Positions 10,440 to 19,512 of a stretch of DNA of 33,406 bases are shown piece after piece. Every line of letters starts with the position of its first letter. The first letter of the stretch is position 1. The translations under genes and the position numbers were made by a program. The stretch is from contig JAGCJH010000009.1 in NCBI GenBank assembly GCA_017648105.1, forward strand, positions 1 through 33,406, written 5' to 3'. The notes below the pieces were generated by a model. The model worked only from the letters and a program-made list of their open reading frames with translations, did no database searches and was not told the origin of the DNA. This DNA comes from Tidjanibacter sp. GTDB taxonomy: Bacteria > Bacteroidota > Bacteroidia > Bacteroidales > Rikenellaceae.

Positions 10440-10976
10440 TTACTGCGCTACGGGAGTATCTACGATACCGAGCTCTTTCTTCACGATGGGTGCGAGGTCG
10501 GTCATCTGCTCCTTGTCGTAGTAGATAAGCGAACCAGCAGCCATATCGAATACTGCGGTGTAGCCACCCTCAGAGGCAACTTTCTCAATAGCGAGGCGAG
10601 CCTTCTCGATTACGGGCTGCATAAGTTTGCTCTGCTGATTCTGCAAATCCTGTGAGCCAGCCTTACCGAGCTCCTCATAGCGCTGTTGGAGGCTCATAAG
10701 CTCCTGCTCTTTGCTCTGACGGATAGCGTCGGAATAGCTTGCACCATTTTTCTGGTACTCAGCAAGGCGGTTGTTGTACTCCACCTGAATATACTCCAAC
10801 TGCTCTTCGAGGTCTTTCTGCAACTTTTCGAGGCTTGTCTGTACCTCTGCGATGTCGGGCATCGAGAAGATGATCTCCTGCGAGTTTACATAACCGAATT
10901 TGGGTTGTGCATTGCCCACTGCGGTAGCTGCAAAGAGAGCTACAACTGCGAGCGAAAGTTTCATCATAAATTTCAT
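10440..10976 (-). CDS. OmpH/Skp-family periplasmic chaperone, second copy
   Basis: A small periplasmic chaperone expected to hold unfolded outer-membrane proteins on the way to BamA. It has 178 residues with a signal peptide (about 1-23, KLSLAVVALFAATAVGNAQ). The mature start FGYVNSQEI is typical of OmpH/Skp proteins, and a long charged, coiled-coil middle (about 45-125) is seen. A second in-frame ATG four residues in is also possible. It lies 17 bases after another ompH gene and is last in the uppS-bamA-ompH-ompH operon. The two copies share the fold pattern but differ clearly in sequence, so they may serve different clients. Confidence 0.92.
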   Translation of the reverse strand: MKFMMKLSLAVVALFAATAVGNAQPKFGYVNSQEIIFSMPDIAEVQTSLEKLQKDLEEQLEYIQVEYNNRLAEYQKNGASYSDAIRQSKEQELMSLQQRYEELGKAGSQDLQNQQSKLMQPVIEKARLAIEKVASEGGYTAVFDMAAGSLIYYDKEQMTDLAPIVKKELGIVDTPVAQ

Positions 10977-10993
10977 AAAGTGTTGTTTGATTG

Positions 10994-11497
10994 TTATTTA
11001 ACTAATTTGATAATTTCTTCCGTAATGTCAATCTTGGGTGAGTAGTAGGGCAGGGCAGTGGTGGCAATGTCAATTACCATATCATAGCCGTGCGAGGCAG
11101 CATAGTCGCTGATGCTTTTTGCAACCTTCTCGTGGAAGGGTTTGAGCAGCTCCTCCTGCTTTTTGGTCAGCACACCATTGGTGCCAAAGACATTCTCCTG
11201 ATAGGAGGTAATCTTCTGCTCGTTGGCGATGATGTTTTTCTCCTCGGCTTGCTGTTCCTCGTATGTGAGTGCCGATTTGGCAATCATATAGTTTTGATAC
11301 ATCTCCTCCACTTTTGCGTAAGCTTCATCGATGTTCTCCTGATATGAGGTTGCGAGTGCGTCAATCTCTGCGACAGCAGCTGCGTATGCCTCTATGGACT
11401 GATATACTTTCTGGCTGTTTACTACTGCGTAGTTCTGTGCCGAAGCATTGATTGCAAAGAGCGAAACCAATGCGCCAAGAATGATGCTCTTTTTCAT
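10994..11497 (-). CDS. OmpH/Skp-family periplasmic chaperone, first copy
   Basis: A 167-residue OmpH/Skp-like protein with a signal peptide (about 1-20, ending NASAQ) and the mature start YAVVNSQKVYQS. The middle is a helical, Glu/Gln-rich coiled coil (about 45-125). The end, GYDMVIDIATTALPYYSPKIDIT, has the conserved C-terminal strand of the family. It lies 26 bases after bamA and 17 bases before the second ompH gene, which supports a role in delivering outer-membrane proteins to the Bam machine. Confidence 0.92.
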   Translation of the reverse strand: MKKSIILGALVSLFAINASAQNYAVVNSQKVYQSIEAYAAAVAEIDALATSYQENIDEAYAKVEEMYQNYMIAKSALTYEEQQAEEKNIIANEQKITSYQENVFGTNGVLTKKQEELLKPFHEKVAKSISDYAASHGYDMVIDIATTALPYYSPKIDITEEIIKLVK

Positions 11498-11523
11498 AGT
11501 CTAAATCGTTGCTATTAAGTTAG

Positions 11524-14103
11524 TTAAAATTGTTGTCCGATTACGAAGTGGAACTGGCTACCACTCACGCTCGAAGCACCGTATGCCTTGTCGAAGCCAT
11601 AACCCCAGTCTATACCGAGAAGACCGAAGACGGGAAGGTAGATGCGCAGACCCACACCGAGCGAGCGTTTGAGCTCAAAGGGGTTGAAGTCCCTCCACGA
11701 GAGCCAAGCATTACCAGCCTCGGCAAAGAGCAGAGCATAAATCTGCGACTGAGGCTCCATAATGATGGGATAGCGGAGCTCGGCTGTGTATTTACTATAC
11801 ACATTTGCATAGGTGTAGGTGTTGCTACTGGGGGTAAGTGCGCCCTCGTCGTAACCACGCAACGACACGATATCCACACCATATACATTATAACCCGACA
11901 TACCGTCACCACCGACATCGAAGCCCTCAAAGGGGGACTGCTTCTCGGGGGTGTAGTTACCCAAATAACCCATCTCTGCCCTTGTCATTACAACAAGTTT
12001 GCCATCGTTGGTAAGAGGATAGTACCACTTGTAACTGAGCAACCATTTGTGATACTCAATCCATTTATATTTCTCCTCATCGCTCATAGAAGAGTAGTCC
12101 ACATCCTTTTGGAAGAGCGAGTAGGGAGGTGTCAGGGTCAGTGAGAATGTGAATTCCGAGCCTCGACGGGGGTAGATGGGGGAGTCGGTGGAGTTGCGTG
12201 ACAGCAAGGTGCGGAATGTGAAGATGTTTGCCCTGCCATTGTTGATCAGGAAGTAGTCCCAATCACGCATCTCGTATGCCTGATAGCCCAACTCATTGTA
12301 GAGCGTGAAGTATTGGTCGGGCCACGAAAGCCTACGACCCAAACCTACACTCGCACCCATCGCACGGAAGTGCTGGTTGTTATCCACAAGACCAGTGTAC
12401 GACGAGTAGTAGTCGGTGGTCTGCTCCGACCAATAGGCACCTACGGTCAGCGAATTAGGCTTCTTGCCACCGAGCCAAGGCTCCGTGAAACTTGCCGAAA
12501 TCGAACTATAATATGTACCGTTGGTCTGACCACGAATTGAGAGTTGTTGGTTGTCGCCTTGTGGGTAAGGGCGCCAAGCATCTTTATTGAAGACATTGCG
12601 CATACTCATATTGGTGAATACCACACCAAGTGAGCCTACGAACATACCAGCACCCCAACCACCGCTGATTTCAAACTTATCCGAAGCCTTCTCGCTCAAA
12701 TTCCAAGTTACATCCACGGCGTCATTGGAGCCAACGACGGGGCGGATATCGGGGCGAATCTGTGTTTCATCGAAGTGACCCATTGCTGCGAGCTGGCGCA
12801 TAGTCTGCATCAAAAGAGCACGGTTGTAGAGTTCGCCGGGGCGAGTGTAAATCTCCCTGCGGATAACCTCATCATTGACTTTGTTGTTACCCGTGATGCC
12901 GACATTGTTGAAGCGGTACTGCTGACCTTCAAAAATCTTGATTTCCAAGTCGATGCTATCCGAGCCAATGATAATCTCGGTGGGGGCAATTTGCGACGCA
13001 AGGTAGCCCTCGTTCTGATAGAGAGCATTGACGGTCGAAACATCCTCGGGGTCATCCTCCTTGCCAACGCCAAGTCTTTCATTGAGTGTCTTCTTGTCGT
13101 AGGCGTCGCCTGTTTTCAGACCGAGAATGCTATTGAGGTGCTCGGTGGGGTATTTGCTGTTGCCCACCCACTTGATATCACGATAGAAGAACTTATTGCC
13201 CTCATCGATGGTAATCGTAAGACCGATGCGCTCGGGACTGATTACATAGACCGAATCGCTTACAATCATTGCATTACGATAACCCTTTGAGTTGTAGAAG
13301 TCAATCAGGTTGCCGAAATCTTCCTTCAATTCATCATCACGCAGTTTGGTATTGTGGAAGATGTTGATGCTCTTCTGGTGGATTTTCTTCATCACCTTGC
13401 GGAGCTGTTTGTCATCGAACACCTCATTACCCTCGAAGTTAATCTCGCCGATGCGCACCTTCTCACGCTTGTCGATAACGAAAGTTACATTCACGGCGTT
13501 CTTGATTACGCTATCGTTCTCAATGCGGGGCGTTACCTCCACATTTCTCCAACCCTTGTGGATATAGTGGTCTTTGATTTGATTGACCCTCTTTTCGATG
13601 TTGTAGTCACTGAGTGTTTCTGCACCACGCTTGAGCTTCAAATCCTCTGTGAGTGTAGTGGTTGAACTCTTGCTGATACCCTCAAAGAGCCAGCGGAAGA
13701 TGCGTGGGCGCTCTGCCAAAACGATATTCAAATCGACACTGTCGCCCACTGGGGTGGCGAAGATCTGCACATCGGAGAAGTATTGTTTCGACCACAGCTT
13801 AGTGATTGCATTGGAAATCTCCTGACCTGGGATGGTAATCTGGTCGCCCACAGCCAAGCCCGACGAGTTGATTTGCATCTCAGGGTCGAGGAACTTGATG
13901 CCCTCCGCCTTGATGTGACGGATGGTGTAGCGCTTGGGGGCGCTGTAATCCGCAATGGGGGAGTTCAAATCTACCGTAATGGAGTCTGTTGTAATATCAT
14001 CCTCCTCTGCCTCCACTGCGACAATCGTAGGCTCGGTCTGCTGAGCCCATAGCGATGCGACACTGGTGAGCAGGATGGTGAGTATGAGGAATTTTCTTAG
14101 CAT
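11524..14103 (-). CDS. bamA: Outer-membrane protein assembly factor BamA
   Basis: Core of the machine that folds beta-barrels into the outer membrane. The protein has 859 residues with a signal peptide (about 1-20, TSVASLWAQ). A series of POTRA domains (about 55-480) shows repeated signatures such as GEINFEGNEVF, IKWVGNSKYP and VGITGNNKVNDEVI. The C-terminal 16-strand barrel (about 490-859) contains the loop-6 motif LRGY near residue 745 and ends in FHFVIGQQF, a typical C-terminal beta signal with terminal Phe. It lies between uppS (39-base gap) and ompH (26-base gap), a common Bacteroidota arrangement. Confidence 0.97.
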   Translation of the reverse strand: MLRKFLILTILLTSVASLWAQQTEPTIVAVEAEEDDITTDSITVDLNSPIADYSAPKRYTIRHIKAEGIKFLDPEMQINSSGLAVGDQITIPGQEISNAITKLWSKQYFSDVQIFATPVGDSVDLNIVLAERPRIFRWLFEGISKSSTTTLTEDLKLKRGAETLSDYNIEKRVNQIKDHYIHKGWRNVEVTPRIENDSVIKNAVNVTFVIDKREKVRIGEINFEGNEVFDDKQLRKVMKKIHQKSINIFHNTKLRDDELKEDFGNLIDFYNSKGYRNAMIVSDSVYVISPERIGLTITIDEGNKFFYRDIKWVGNSKYPTEHLNSILGLKTGDAYDKKTLNERLGVGKEDDPEDVSTVNALYQNEGYLASQIAPTEIIIGSDSIDLEIKIFEGQQYRFNNVGITGNNKVNDEVIRREIYTRPGELYNRALLMQTMRQLAAMGHFDETQIRPDIRPVVGSNDAVDVTWNLSEKASDKFEISGGWGAGMFVGSLGVVFTNMSMRNVFNKDAWRPYPQGDNQQLSIRGQTNGTYYSSISASFTEPWLGGKKPNSLTVGAYWSEQTTDYYSSYTGLVDNNQHFRAMGASVGLGRRLSWPDQYFTLYNELGYQAYEMRDWDYFLINNGRANIFTFRTLLSRNSTDSPIYPRRGSEFTFSLTLTPPYSLFQKDVDYSSMSDEEKYKWIEYHKWLLSYKWYYPLTNDGKLVVMTRAEMGYLGNYTPEKQSPFEGFDVGGDGMSGYNVYGVDIVSLRGYDEGALTPSSNTYTYANVYSKYTAELRYPIIMEPQSQIYALLFAEAGNAWLSWRDFNPFELKRSLGVGLRIYLPVFGLLGIDWGYGFDKAYGASSVSGSQFHFVIGQQF

Positions 14104-14142
14104 TGTTTATCTATTTTCTTTTGCTTCTTCTTGTCGTTTGTG

Positions 14143-14871
14143 TTATTTTGCCTCTACGAGTCCGTAGCGACGATTGCGCCCTGCGTATGCCTCAATAGCC
14201 TCGTGGAGCGACTCTTTGTCGAAGTCGGGCCACAAGGTAGGAGTGAAGTAGAGCTCGCTGTATGCCGATTGCCACATCAAAAAGTTGCTCAATCGGTATT
14301 CTCCACCTGTGCGGATTACCAAGTCGGGATCGGGGTAGTCGCACGAGTAGAGATTTTGCGAGATGACCTCCGAAGTGATGCTCTCGGGCGCAAGTTTGCC
14401 CTCAGCAACCCTCTGTGCCATCTGCTTGAATGTTTCAGTGATTTCGTGACGAGAGCTGTAATTGAGTGCAAAAATCGGGGTAATTCTCTCACCATCGGCT
14501 GTTTCGCTTTCAATGCGGTCGATGTAGTGATTGACCTTCTCGGAGAGAGCACTCCTGTCACCCATAATTTTCGCCCTTACGCCCTGCGATTTTAGTTCGG
14601 GAGTCTCGGCTACAACGCTCTTGCAGAAGAGCTCCATAATTGCCTCTACCTCCTCTTTGGGTCGCCCCCAGTTTTCGGTCGAAAAGGTATATAGCGTCAG
14701 ATACTTAACACCCTCTACTACTGCCGCTTTGAGAACTCGGCGCACAGCCTCTACACCCGCAATGTGTCCCTCGGGGCGCTCCATACCACGCTGTTGTGCC
14801 CACCTGCCGTTGCCATCCATAATGATAGCAACGTGCTGTGGGATTTTTTTATCAATGTTCTGTTTTGCCAT
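14143..14871 (-). CDS. uppS: Undecaprenyl diphosphate synthase (isoprenyl transferase)
   Basis: Extends farnesyl diphosphate with isopentenyl diphosphate to make the C55 lipid carrier used for peptidoglycan and glycan assembly. The protein has 242 residues. Clear cis-prenyltransferase motifs are present: IIMDGNGRWA with catalytic Asp19, YTFSTENW, and DLVIRTGGEYRLSNF followed by SELYFTPTLWPDF. It is the first gene of the operon with bamA and two ompH genes and has its own promoter, so carrier supply and outer-membrane assembly are probably co-expressed. Confidence 0.97.
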   Translation of the reverse strand: MAKQNIDKKIPQHVAIIMDGNGRWAQQRGMERPEGHIAGVEAVRRVLKAAVVEGVKYLTLYTFSTENWGRPKEEVEAIMELFCKSVVAETPELKSQGVRAKIMGDRSALSEKVNHYIDRIESETADGERITPIFALNYSSRHEITETFKQMAQRVAEGKLAPESITSEVISQNLYSCDYPDPDLVIRTGGEYRLSNFLMWQSAYSELYFTPTLWPDFDKESLHEAIEAYAGRNRRYGLVEAK

Positions 14872-14892
14872 TTGCGTCTAAAATAAGCGTGC

Positions 14893-14923
14893 AAATATAG
14901 GGTGAATATCTCTTTTTTACAAT
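14893..14923 (-). promoter_or_regulatory. Bacteroidota-type promoter of uppS-bamA-ompH-ompH
   Basis: On the minus strand, TTGT (14923-14920), 19 bases, then TATATTTG (14900-14893). It lies between the nadK stop and the uppS start and leaves a leader of about 15 bases. Confidence 0.7.
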
Positions 14924-14954
14924 AGGTATCTCCCCGAAAGGTTATGAATTTGGG

Positions 14955-15842
14955 CTAAACTTTTGACTCTCTGCCGTCAAGTCCCCACATCATCTTCTTC
15001 TTTAACGCATCATAGAAGGATATATTTTGCAACTTGACCAAAAAAACTTGCTCTTTGGCACGAGTGATAGTGAACGAAGAGCCGTTGCGGATTGTGAAAT
15101 TTTCGTTGTCGATAGCCGCCACAGCGTGGGGGTCACGAGAATCTACCGTAATGCGGATAACGCTGCTGTCGGGAACGACAACGGGGCGCATTGTGAGGTT
15201 GTGGGGTGCAATGGGTGTGAGCACCATACAATGGCACTCGGGAGCAAGGATTGGACCACCTGCACTAAGGGAGTAGGCAGTAGAACCCGTGGGGGTCGCA
15301 ACGAGCATTCCATCGCTCCAATAATTCGCCACTACACGACCATCAATTTCGACCTTTGTGCCAATCATTCCCATAAGATTGCGCTGAACGGAGAACTCAT
15401 TGAACGCCAGAGGGAAAGTTATGCCATCCTCAATATCTCCTTCAACTTTCAGAAGGGTGCGTTTTTCTATCGTATATTCGCCCTCGGCAAGTTTGTCAAT
15501 CGCCTCGATTGCCTCCTCCTGTGGAACGGTTGCAAGGAAGCCGAGCCTGCCCGAATTGATTGCCAAAATGGGCACCTCTTTGCCACCGAGTGAGCGCACT
15601 GCGCTAAGCAAAGTTCCGTCGCCACCGTATGAGATTACAATGGCGTCGTCGGTCAGAACTTCCTGCATTGAGGAGTAACGATGGGGAGATGAAATCTCCC
15701 AACCACCATTTTGGACGAACCAATCGGCTGCCGCATCATTGACTTTGTAATCTATATTTCGTGCCTTAACTCCCTCTAATAGAGTGTTAAAGCGCTCTAC
15801 TGATGCACCCGAAGAGGGGCGCGCAAACAAAATTATTTTCAT
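14955..15842 (-). CDS. nadK: NAD kinase
   Basis: Phosphorylates NAD to NADP. The protein has 295 residues starting MKIILFARPSSG. The family motif GGDGTLLSAVR (catalytic Asp) lies near residues 70-80, followed by NSGRLGFLATV, the NE(F/X)SVQR region, and the Gly-rich SDGMLVATPTGSTAYSLSAGGP. The frame runs on upstream to 16076, but that stretch is antisense to pdxJ and lacks family similarity. The ATG at 15842 is preferred because the promoter lies just before it. It is transcribed toward uppS, but uppS has a separate promoter. Confidence 0.96.
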   Translation of the reverse strand: MKIILFARPSSGASVERFNTLLEGVKARNIDYKVNDAAADWFVQNGGWEISSPHRYSSMQEVLTDDAIVISYGGDGTLLSAVRSLGGKEVPILAINSGRLGFLATVPQEEAIEAIDKLAEGEYTIEKRTLLKVEGDIEDGITFPLAFNEFSVQRNLMGMIGTKVEIDGRVVANYWSDGMLVATPTGSTAYSLSAGGPILAPECHCMVLTPIAPHNLTMRPVVVPDSSVIRITVDSRDPHAVAAIDNENFTIRNGSSFTITRAKEQVFLVKLQNISFYDALKKKMMWGLDGRESKV

Positions 15843-15867
15843 TTCACAAAACTTTGTGATAACTTTA
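15837..15867 (+). promoter_or_regulatory. Possible promoter of pdxJ, divergent from nadK
   Basis: TTTC (15837-15840), 19 bases, then TAACTTTA (15860-15867), one base off the TAnnTTTG box. It would start transcription near 15874, about 50 bases before the pdxJ ATG. Its -33 box lies at the very start of the nadK coding region. Confidence 0.4.
15844..15859. promoter_or_regulatory. TCACAAA/TTTGTGA inverted repeat between nadK and pdxJ
   Basis: Seven-base arms TCACAAA and TTTGTGA around a two-base centre. It fills the spacer of the possible pdxJ promoter and sits just before the nadK ATG. It could be an operator or a weak leader hairpin at the nadK start codon; no regulator is identified. Confidence 0.35.
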
Positions 15868-15874
15868 CACCCAA

Positions 15875-15905
15875 CAAAGATACCTAAAACTTCCTTACAA
15901 TGAAA
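15875..15905 (-). promoter_or_regulatory. Bacteroidota-type promoter of nadK
   Basis: On the minus strand, TTTC (15905-15902), 19 bases, then TATCTTTG (15882-15875). The predicted start is near 15868, with a leader of about 25 bases. It overlaps the divergent region that serves pdxJ. Confidence 0.7.
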
Positions 15906-15924
15906 TTTTAAGAGCAGTATTTGT

Positions 15925-16638
15925 ATGACAAAATTGAGTGTAAATATAAACAAAATTGCTGTAATCCGCAATTCAAGGGGTGGAAATATGCCCGATGTAC
16001 TACTTGCTGCACGCCGAATAGAGGGTTTTGGTGCAGAGGGAATCACTGTGCATCCTCGCCCAGATGGTAGGCACATTCGCTATGACGATGTAAGACAACT
16101 GAAAGATCTTGTGACTACGGAGTTGAATATTGAGGGTAATCCTATCGACTCCTTTACCGATTTGGTTTTGGAGGTTGTACCTGCGCAGGTGACTCTTGTC
16201 CCCGATGCGGAAAATGCGATTACCTCCAATGCGGGTTGGGACACTATTGCCCACAAGGAGTTCCTCACAAAGAAAGTCGAGGAGTTCCATTCGAAGGGTA
16301 TCCGTGTGTCGATTTTTGTGGATCCTGTGCCCGAGATGGTTTTGGGCGCAAAAGAGTGTGGTGCCGATCGTGTGGAACTCTACACGGAGGCTTATGCTCG
16401 TGACTATCACGCAGATAGGGAACAGGCTATTGCCCCCTATGTTGCAGCTGCTGAGGAGGCGCAGAGGTGTGGTCTGGGACTAAATGCAGGTCACGATCTT
16501 AATCTTGACAACCTTGCCTATTTTGTGGAGCGTATTCCCTGGACGGATGAGGTGTCAATTGGTCACGCACTCATTTCGGACGCCCTCTATCTTGGTTTGG
16601 AGGAGACCGTTGGTCGCTATCTTGCACAACTGAAATAA
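15925..16638 (+). CDS. pdxJ: Pyridoxine 5'-phosphate synthase
   Basis: Condenses 1-deoxyxylulose 5-phosphate with 3-amino-2-oxopropyl phosphate to form pyridoxine 5'-phosphate, the last ring-forming step of the DXP-dependent vitamin B6 pathway. It has 237 residues, standard length. It starts [19 protein letters not shown] and has the substrate-binding [13 protein letters not shown], then FVDPVPEM, a [10 protein letters not shown] segment and [13 protein letters not shown] near the C-terminus. It is first in an eight-gene plus-strand run and lies 10 bases before the nucleotidyltransferase gene. Confidence 0.97.
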   Translation: MTKLSVNINKIAVIRNSRGGNMPDVLLAARRIEGFGAEGITVHPRPDGRHIRYDDVRQLKDLVTTELNIEGNPIDSFTDLVLEVVPAQVTLVPDAENAITSNAGWDTIAHKEFLTKKVEEFHSKGIRVSIFVDPVPEMVLGAKECGADRVELYTEAYARDYHADREQAIAPYVAAAEEAQRCGLGLNAGHDLNLDNLAYFVERIPWTDEVSIGHALISDALYLGLEETVGRYLAQLK

Positions 16639-16648
16639 TTTGCAGAAG

Positions 16649-18064
16649 ATGTCTAAGCAGAATCCTCTTTCACTTCCAATCTTCCGACAAATCAACGAGA
16701 TTGTCGAATCGCTCGGACTGCGTGCCTATGTGGTTGGTGGTTATGTGCGTGATTACTACCTCGCTCGCCCCTCGACGGATATAGATGTCGTGGTGGTGGG
16801 TAGCGGTATTGAGGTTGCAAAGGCTCTCGGCAAGAAGTTGCACACCAAAGTGTCGGTGTTCAAAACTTTTGGTACGGCAATGTTGCACGACAAGGAGGGT
16901 AGGGAGATAGAGTTTGTTGGCGCTCGTAAGGAGTCCTACTCGCCCGACTCTCGCAAACCTGCAGTGGAGGAGGGAACAATCGAAGACGACCAGCTACGCA
17001 GGGATTTTACGATAAATGCTCTTGCGTGGTCGCTCAATAGTGATACCTATGGCGAATTGCTCGATAGTTTCGGTGGTATGGTGGATTTGGAGAGCCAGAT
17101 TATCCGCACTCCAACCGACCCCGATGTGACCTTCTCGGATGACCCTTTGAGGATGATTCGTGGTGTGAGGTTTGCTACTCAGCTTGGCTTTGATCTTGCG
17201 CCCGAGACTTTCGATGCCATTGTCCGCAATGCCGAACGCATAAAGATTGTGTCGCAAGAGCGCATCGCTACCGAGTTGCATAAAATTGTCGCTTCGCCGG
17301 TGCCCTCTATCGGTTTCGAGTTGCTCTCCCTGACAGGACTTTTGTCCTACATTTTCCCCGAATTGGAGGCTCTTAAAGGCGTGGAGGTAAGGTGTGGTAA
17401 GGCGCATAAGGATAATTTTGCACATACGCTCAAAGTGCTCGATAATGTGGCACGCAAGAGCGATAATCTGTGGCTCCGTTGGGCTGCACTGCTGCACGAT
17501 ATTGCTAAACCTCGCACAAAGGCGTTTGATAGCAAGGTGGGGTGGTCATTCCACGGTCACGAGGTAGTGGGAAGTAAGATGATACCCGAAATCTTCCGTA
17601 AGTTGCGCTTGCCACTTAACGAGAAGATGAAGTATGTCCGCAAGTTGGTCTTTCTGCACTTGCGCCCCATTATCCTCTCTGAGGATGAGGTTACCGATTC
17701 GGCTGTGCGTCGTTTGCTCTTTGAGGCGGGCGATGATGTTGAGGATTTGATGACACTCTGTGAGGCGGATATTACCTCGGGTATTGATAGCAAGGTGCAG
17801 CGCTATTTGCGCAACTTTGCGCTCGTGAGGGTGAAGATGAAGGATATTGAGGAGAAGGACAGAGTCCGCAACTTCCAGCCCCCAATTACGGGCGAAATCA
17901 TTATGCAAACATACGGTTTGAGTCCTTGTTCGCAAATCGGTGAGATAAAGGCGATTATCAAGGATGCGATTTTGGATGGGAAGATTCCCAATGACTACGA
18001 TGAGGCGTTCCGACTGATGGAGGATATTGCCGCAGGGATGGGACTTAAAAAGGCTGAGAAATAG
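16649..18064 (+). CDS. CCA-adding-type tRNA nucleotidyltransferase with HD domain
   Basis: A class II nucleotidyltransferase of 471 residues. The catalytic head has VVGGYVRDYYL (Gly-Gly near 30) and the metal-binding DID pair (Asp44, Asp46). RRDFTINALAW is near 117-127, and the RNA-binding neck has DDPLRMIRGVRFATQL. A C-terminal HD domain follows, with His283-Asp284 in LLHDIAKPR and WSFHGHEVVG. The family adds CCA to tRNA 3' ends or poly(A) tails; in a Bacteroidota genome CCA addition is the more likely role, and the HD domain suggests phosphohydrolase activity. I chose the ATG at 16649 over an upstream TTG. It is co-directional with pdxJ and with the FKBP gene five bases downstream. Confidence 0.9.
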   Translation: MSKQNPLSLPIFRQINEIVESLGLRAYVVGGYVRDYYLARPSTDIDVVVVGSGIEVAKALGKKLHTKVSVFKTFGTAMLHDKEGREIEFVGARKESYSPDSRKPAVEEGTIEDDQLRRDFTINALAWSLNSDTYGELLDSFGGMVDLESQIIRTPTDPDVTFSDDPLRMIRGVRFATQLGFDLAPETFDAIVRNAERIKIVSQERIATELHKIVASPVPSIGFELLSLTGLLSYIFPELEALKGVEVRCGKAHKDNFAHTLKVLDNVARKSDNLWLRWAALLHDIAKPRTKAFDSKVGWSFHGHEVVGSKMIPEIFRKLRLPLNEKMKYVRKLVFLHLRPIILSEDEVTDSAVRRLLFEAGDDVEDLMTLCEADITSGIDSKVQRYLRNFALVRVKMKDIEEKDRVRNFQPPITGEIIMQTYGLSPCSQIGEIKAIIKDAILDGKIPNDYDEAFRLMEDIAAGMGLKKAEK

Positions 18065-18068
18065 AGAG

Positions 18069-18473
18069 ATGGCACTTGTGAATAATAATAGCGCCTACAA
18101 GGAGCGCAATTTGGAGTTCTTGGAGGAGTATGCCCAAAGGGCGGGCGTTAAGCGCCTTTTCAATGGAGTGATGTATCGAGAGATTACCAAAGGTAAGGGA
18201 GCAAAACCCACGCCAAAGAGTGTGATTACGGTGCACTACAAAGGAATGCTCATCAACGGCAAGGTCTTCGATGCGACCGAGAAGGGTAGGGCGGCGACAT
18301 TTCCTCTGCGAGGTCTGATTGAGGGGTGGCGCACGGCACTTCGTGAGATGCCCGAGGGCTCTCGTTGGGAGGTCGTCATCCCCTTTAATTTGGGCTATGG
18401 TGCAAAGGGGGCGGGCGTTATCAAACCCTTCTCGACCCTCATTTTTGATATCCAACTGCTCCGTGTAGAGTAG
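18069..18473 (+). CDS. FKBP-type peptidyl-prolyl isomerase
   Basis: A 134-residue FKBP-fold protein that speeds cis-trans isomerisation of prolyl bonds. The FKBP core (about 45-134) has VITVHYKGMLINGKVFDAT, the ligand-pocket GLIEGWRTAL (usual VIxGW), IPFNLGYGAKG and the closing FDIQLLRVE. The short N-terminal helix lacks a signal peptide, so it appears cytoplasmic unless an upstream start exists. The reading frame extends back to 18027 inside the preceding gene, but the ATG at 18069, four bases after that gene's stop and preceded by AGAGAG, is the natural start. Confidence 0.88.
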   Translation: MALVNNNSAYKERNLEFLEEYAQRAGVKRLFNGVMYREITKGKGAKPTPKSVITVHYKGMLINGKVFDATEKGRAATFPLRGLIEGWRTALREMPEGSRWEVVIPFNLGYGAKGAGVIKPFSTLIFDIQLLRVE

Positions 18474-18520
18474 AGAAGGGTAATGTGTTGAACTACTAAA
18501 ACTTACAATAACTAACTAAA

Positions 18521-19501
18521 ATGAAGAAAAGAGTTTTTGCGTGGATCGTATTGATGGTCTGTGGCGTACTTACGATGCAGGCACAGGGTGTTAGTCGCCT
18601 TGATGTGGAGCTGAGGAGTGATTGGCAATATGAGGCGCTCAAAGGGGTGTCGCAACCATCCGTTTCGGGCTTTGATGGTAAGTTTTTCAACCTCCGTATG
18701 GATGGCTCGATTGCCGAAAATCTCAGCTATTCGATTCGCTATCGTGCAAATAAGGTACAGTCGTCGCCCTTTGCTGCAACTGACTGGGCAACGCTCACCT
18801 ACTCGACCGATAGGTGGGACTTCTCGGCAGGCAAACAGGTGGTGGCAATTGGTGGTTACGAGTATGATCGTGCGCCTATTGATATCTATTATGCCTCGGA
18901 GTATTGGCATCAGATTGCTTGCTATCAGTTCGGTGTGAGCGCAACCTATAAGTATGGTAATAGGGCTAATTCCAAACTCTTGGCGCAGGTGTGTCAAAGT
19001 CCTTATGACTTTTCTAATGAGAATCTTTATGCCTATAACCTTATGTATATGGACGATATGACTCTCTCGTCAATCAACTTGTTGGAATATGCGCCCAATA
19101 AATATCTCGGTTATATTGCACTTGGAGGTAAAGATACATTTGGCATTACGACCATTGAGTGGGATGTGATGACAAGGTGTGATTTTGAGAATAAGGGAAA
19201 TGTTAGTTTTTCCTCGATGCTCGATGTCAGTTGGGCTGTAAATGAAAACTTAAATATCTTCACTCACGCATCCTATGATGTAAATGATGGTGTGATTGAC
19301 CCCACTGTTCTTGTCGGTACGGATATTTGGCGCCTCGGTGGCGGTGTGGAGTATTTTCCCACAGGTAGGCGCAATCTCCGCATTCACGCTGCAAGTTGCT
19401 ACACATTTGGAAAGGCAGTACCTATGGCAGCGTTGCAGGATGGTCACCTTATGTTCCAAGCGGGTCTGACTTGGAAGGTCAATTTGTTAAGTAAGAACTA
19501 A
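18521..19501 (+). CDS. Porin-like outer-membrane beta-barrel protein
   Basis: A 326-residue exported protein with a signal peptide (about 1-22, MVCGVLTMQAQG). The rest alternates polar and aromatic/hydrophobic residues in short strands typical of a beta-barrel (LSYSIRYRAN, WATLTYSTDRWDFSAGKQV, LMFQAGLTWKVNLL). The DRWDFSAGKQVVAIGGYEYD stretch resembles a strand pair of OprO/OprP-like porins of Bacteroidota. The substrate cannot be read from the sequence. It is followed 11 bases later by an inner-membrane Gate-domain protein. Confidence 0.72.
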   Translation: MKKRVFAWIVLMVCGVLTMQAQGVSRLDVELRSDWQYEALKGVSQPSVSGFDGKFFNLRMDGSIAENLSYSIRYRANKVQSSPFAATDWATLTYSTDRWDFSAGKQVVAIGGYEYDRAPIDIYYASEYWHQIACYQFGVSATYKYGNRANSKLLAQVCQSPYDFSNENLYAYNLMYMDDMTLSSINLLEYAPNKYLGYIALGGKDTFGITTIEWDVMTRCDFENKGNVSFSSMLDVSWAVNENLNIFTHASYDVNDGVIDPTVLVGTDIWRLGGGVEYFPTGRRNLRIHAASCYTFGKAVPMAALQDGHLMFQAGLTWKVNLLSKN

Positions 19502-19512
19502 ATATAGGATAT

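Noticed and set aside
15919-15926. GTATTTGT just before pdxJ as a -7 promoter box
   Set aside because: It lacks the TA at the required position of TAnnTTTG and would start transcription inside the pdxJ coding region.
15843-16076. N-terminal extension of NAD kinase
   Set aside because: The frame is open upstream, but the stretch is antisense to pdxJ, unlike any NAD kinase, and the nadK promoter lies downstream of that potential start.
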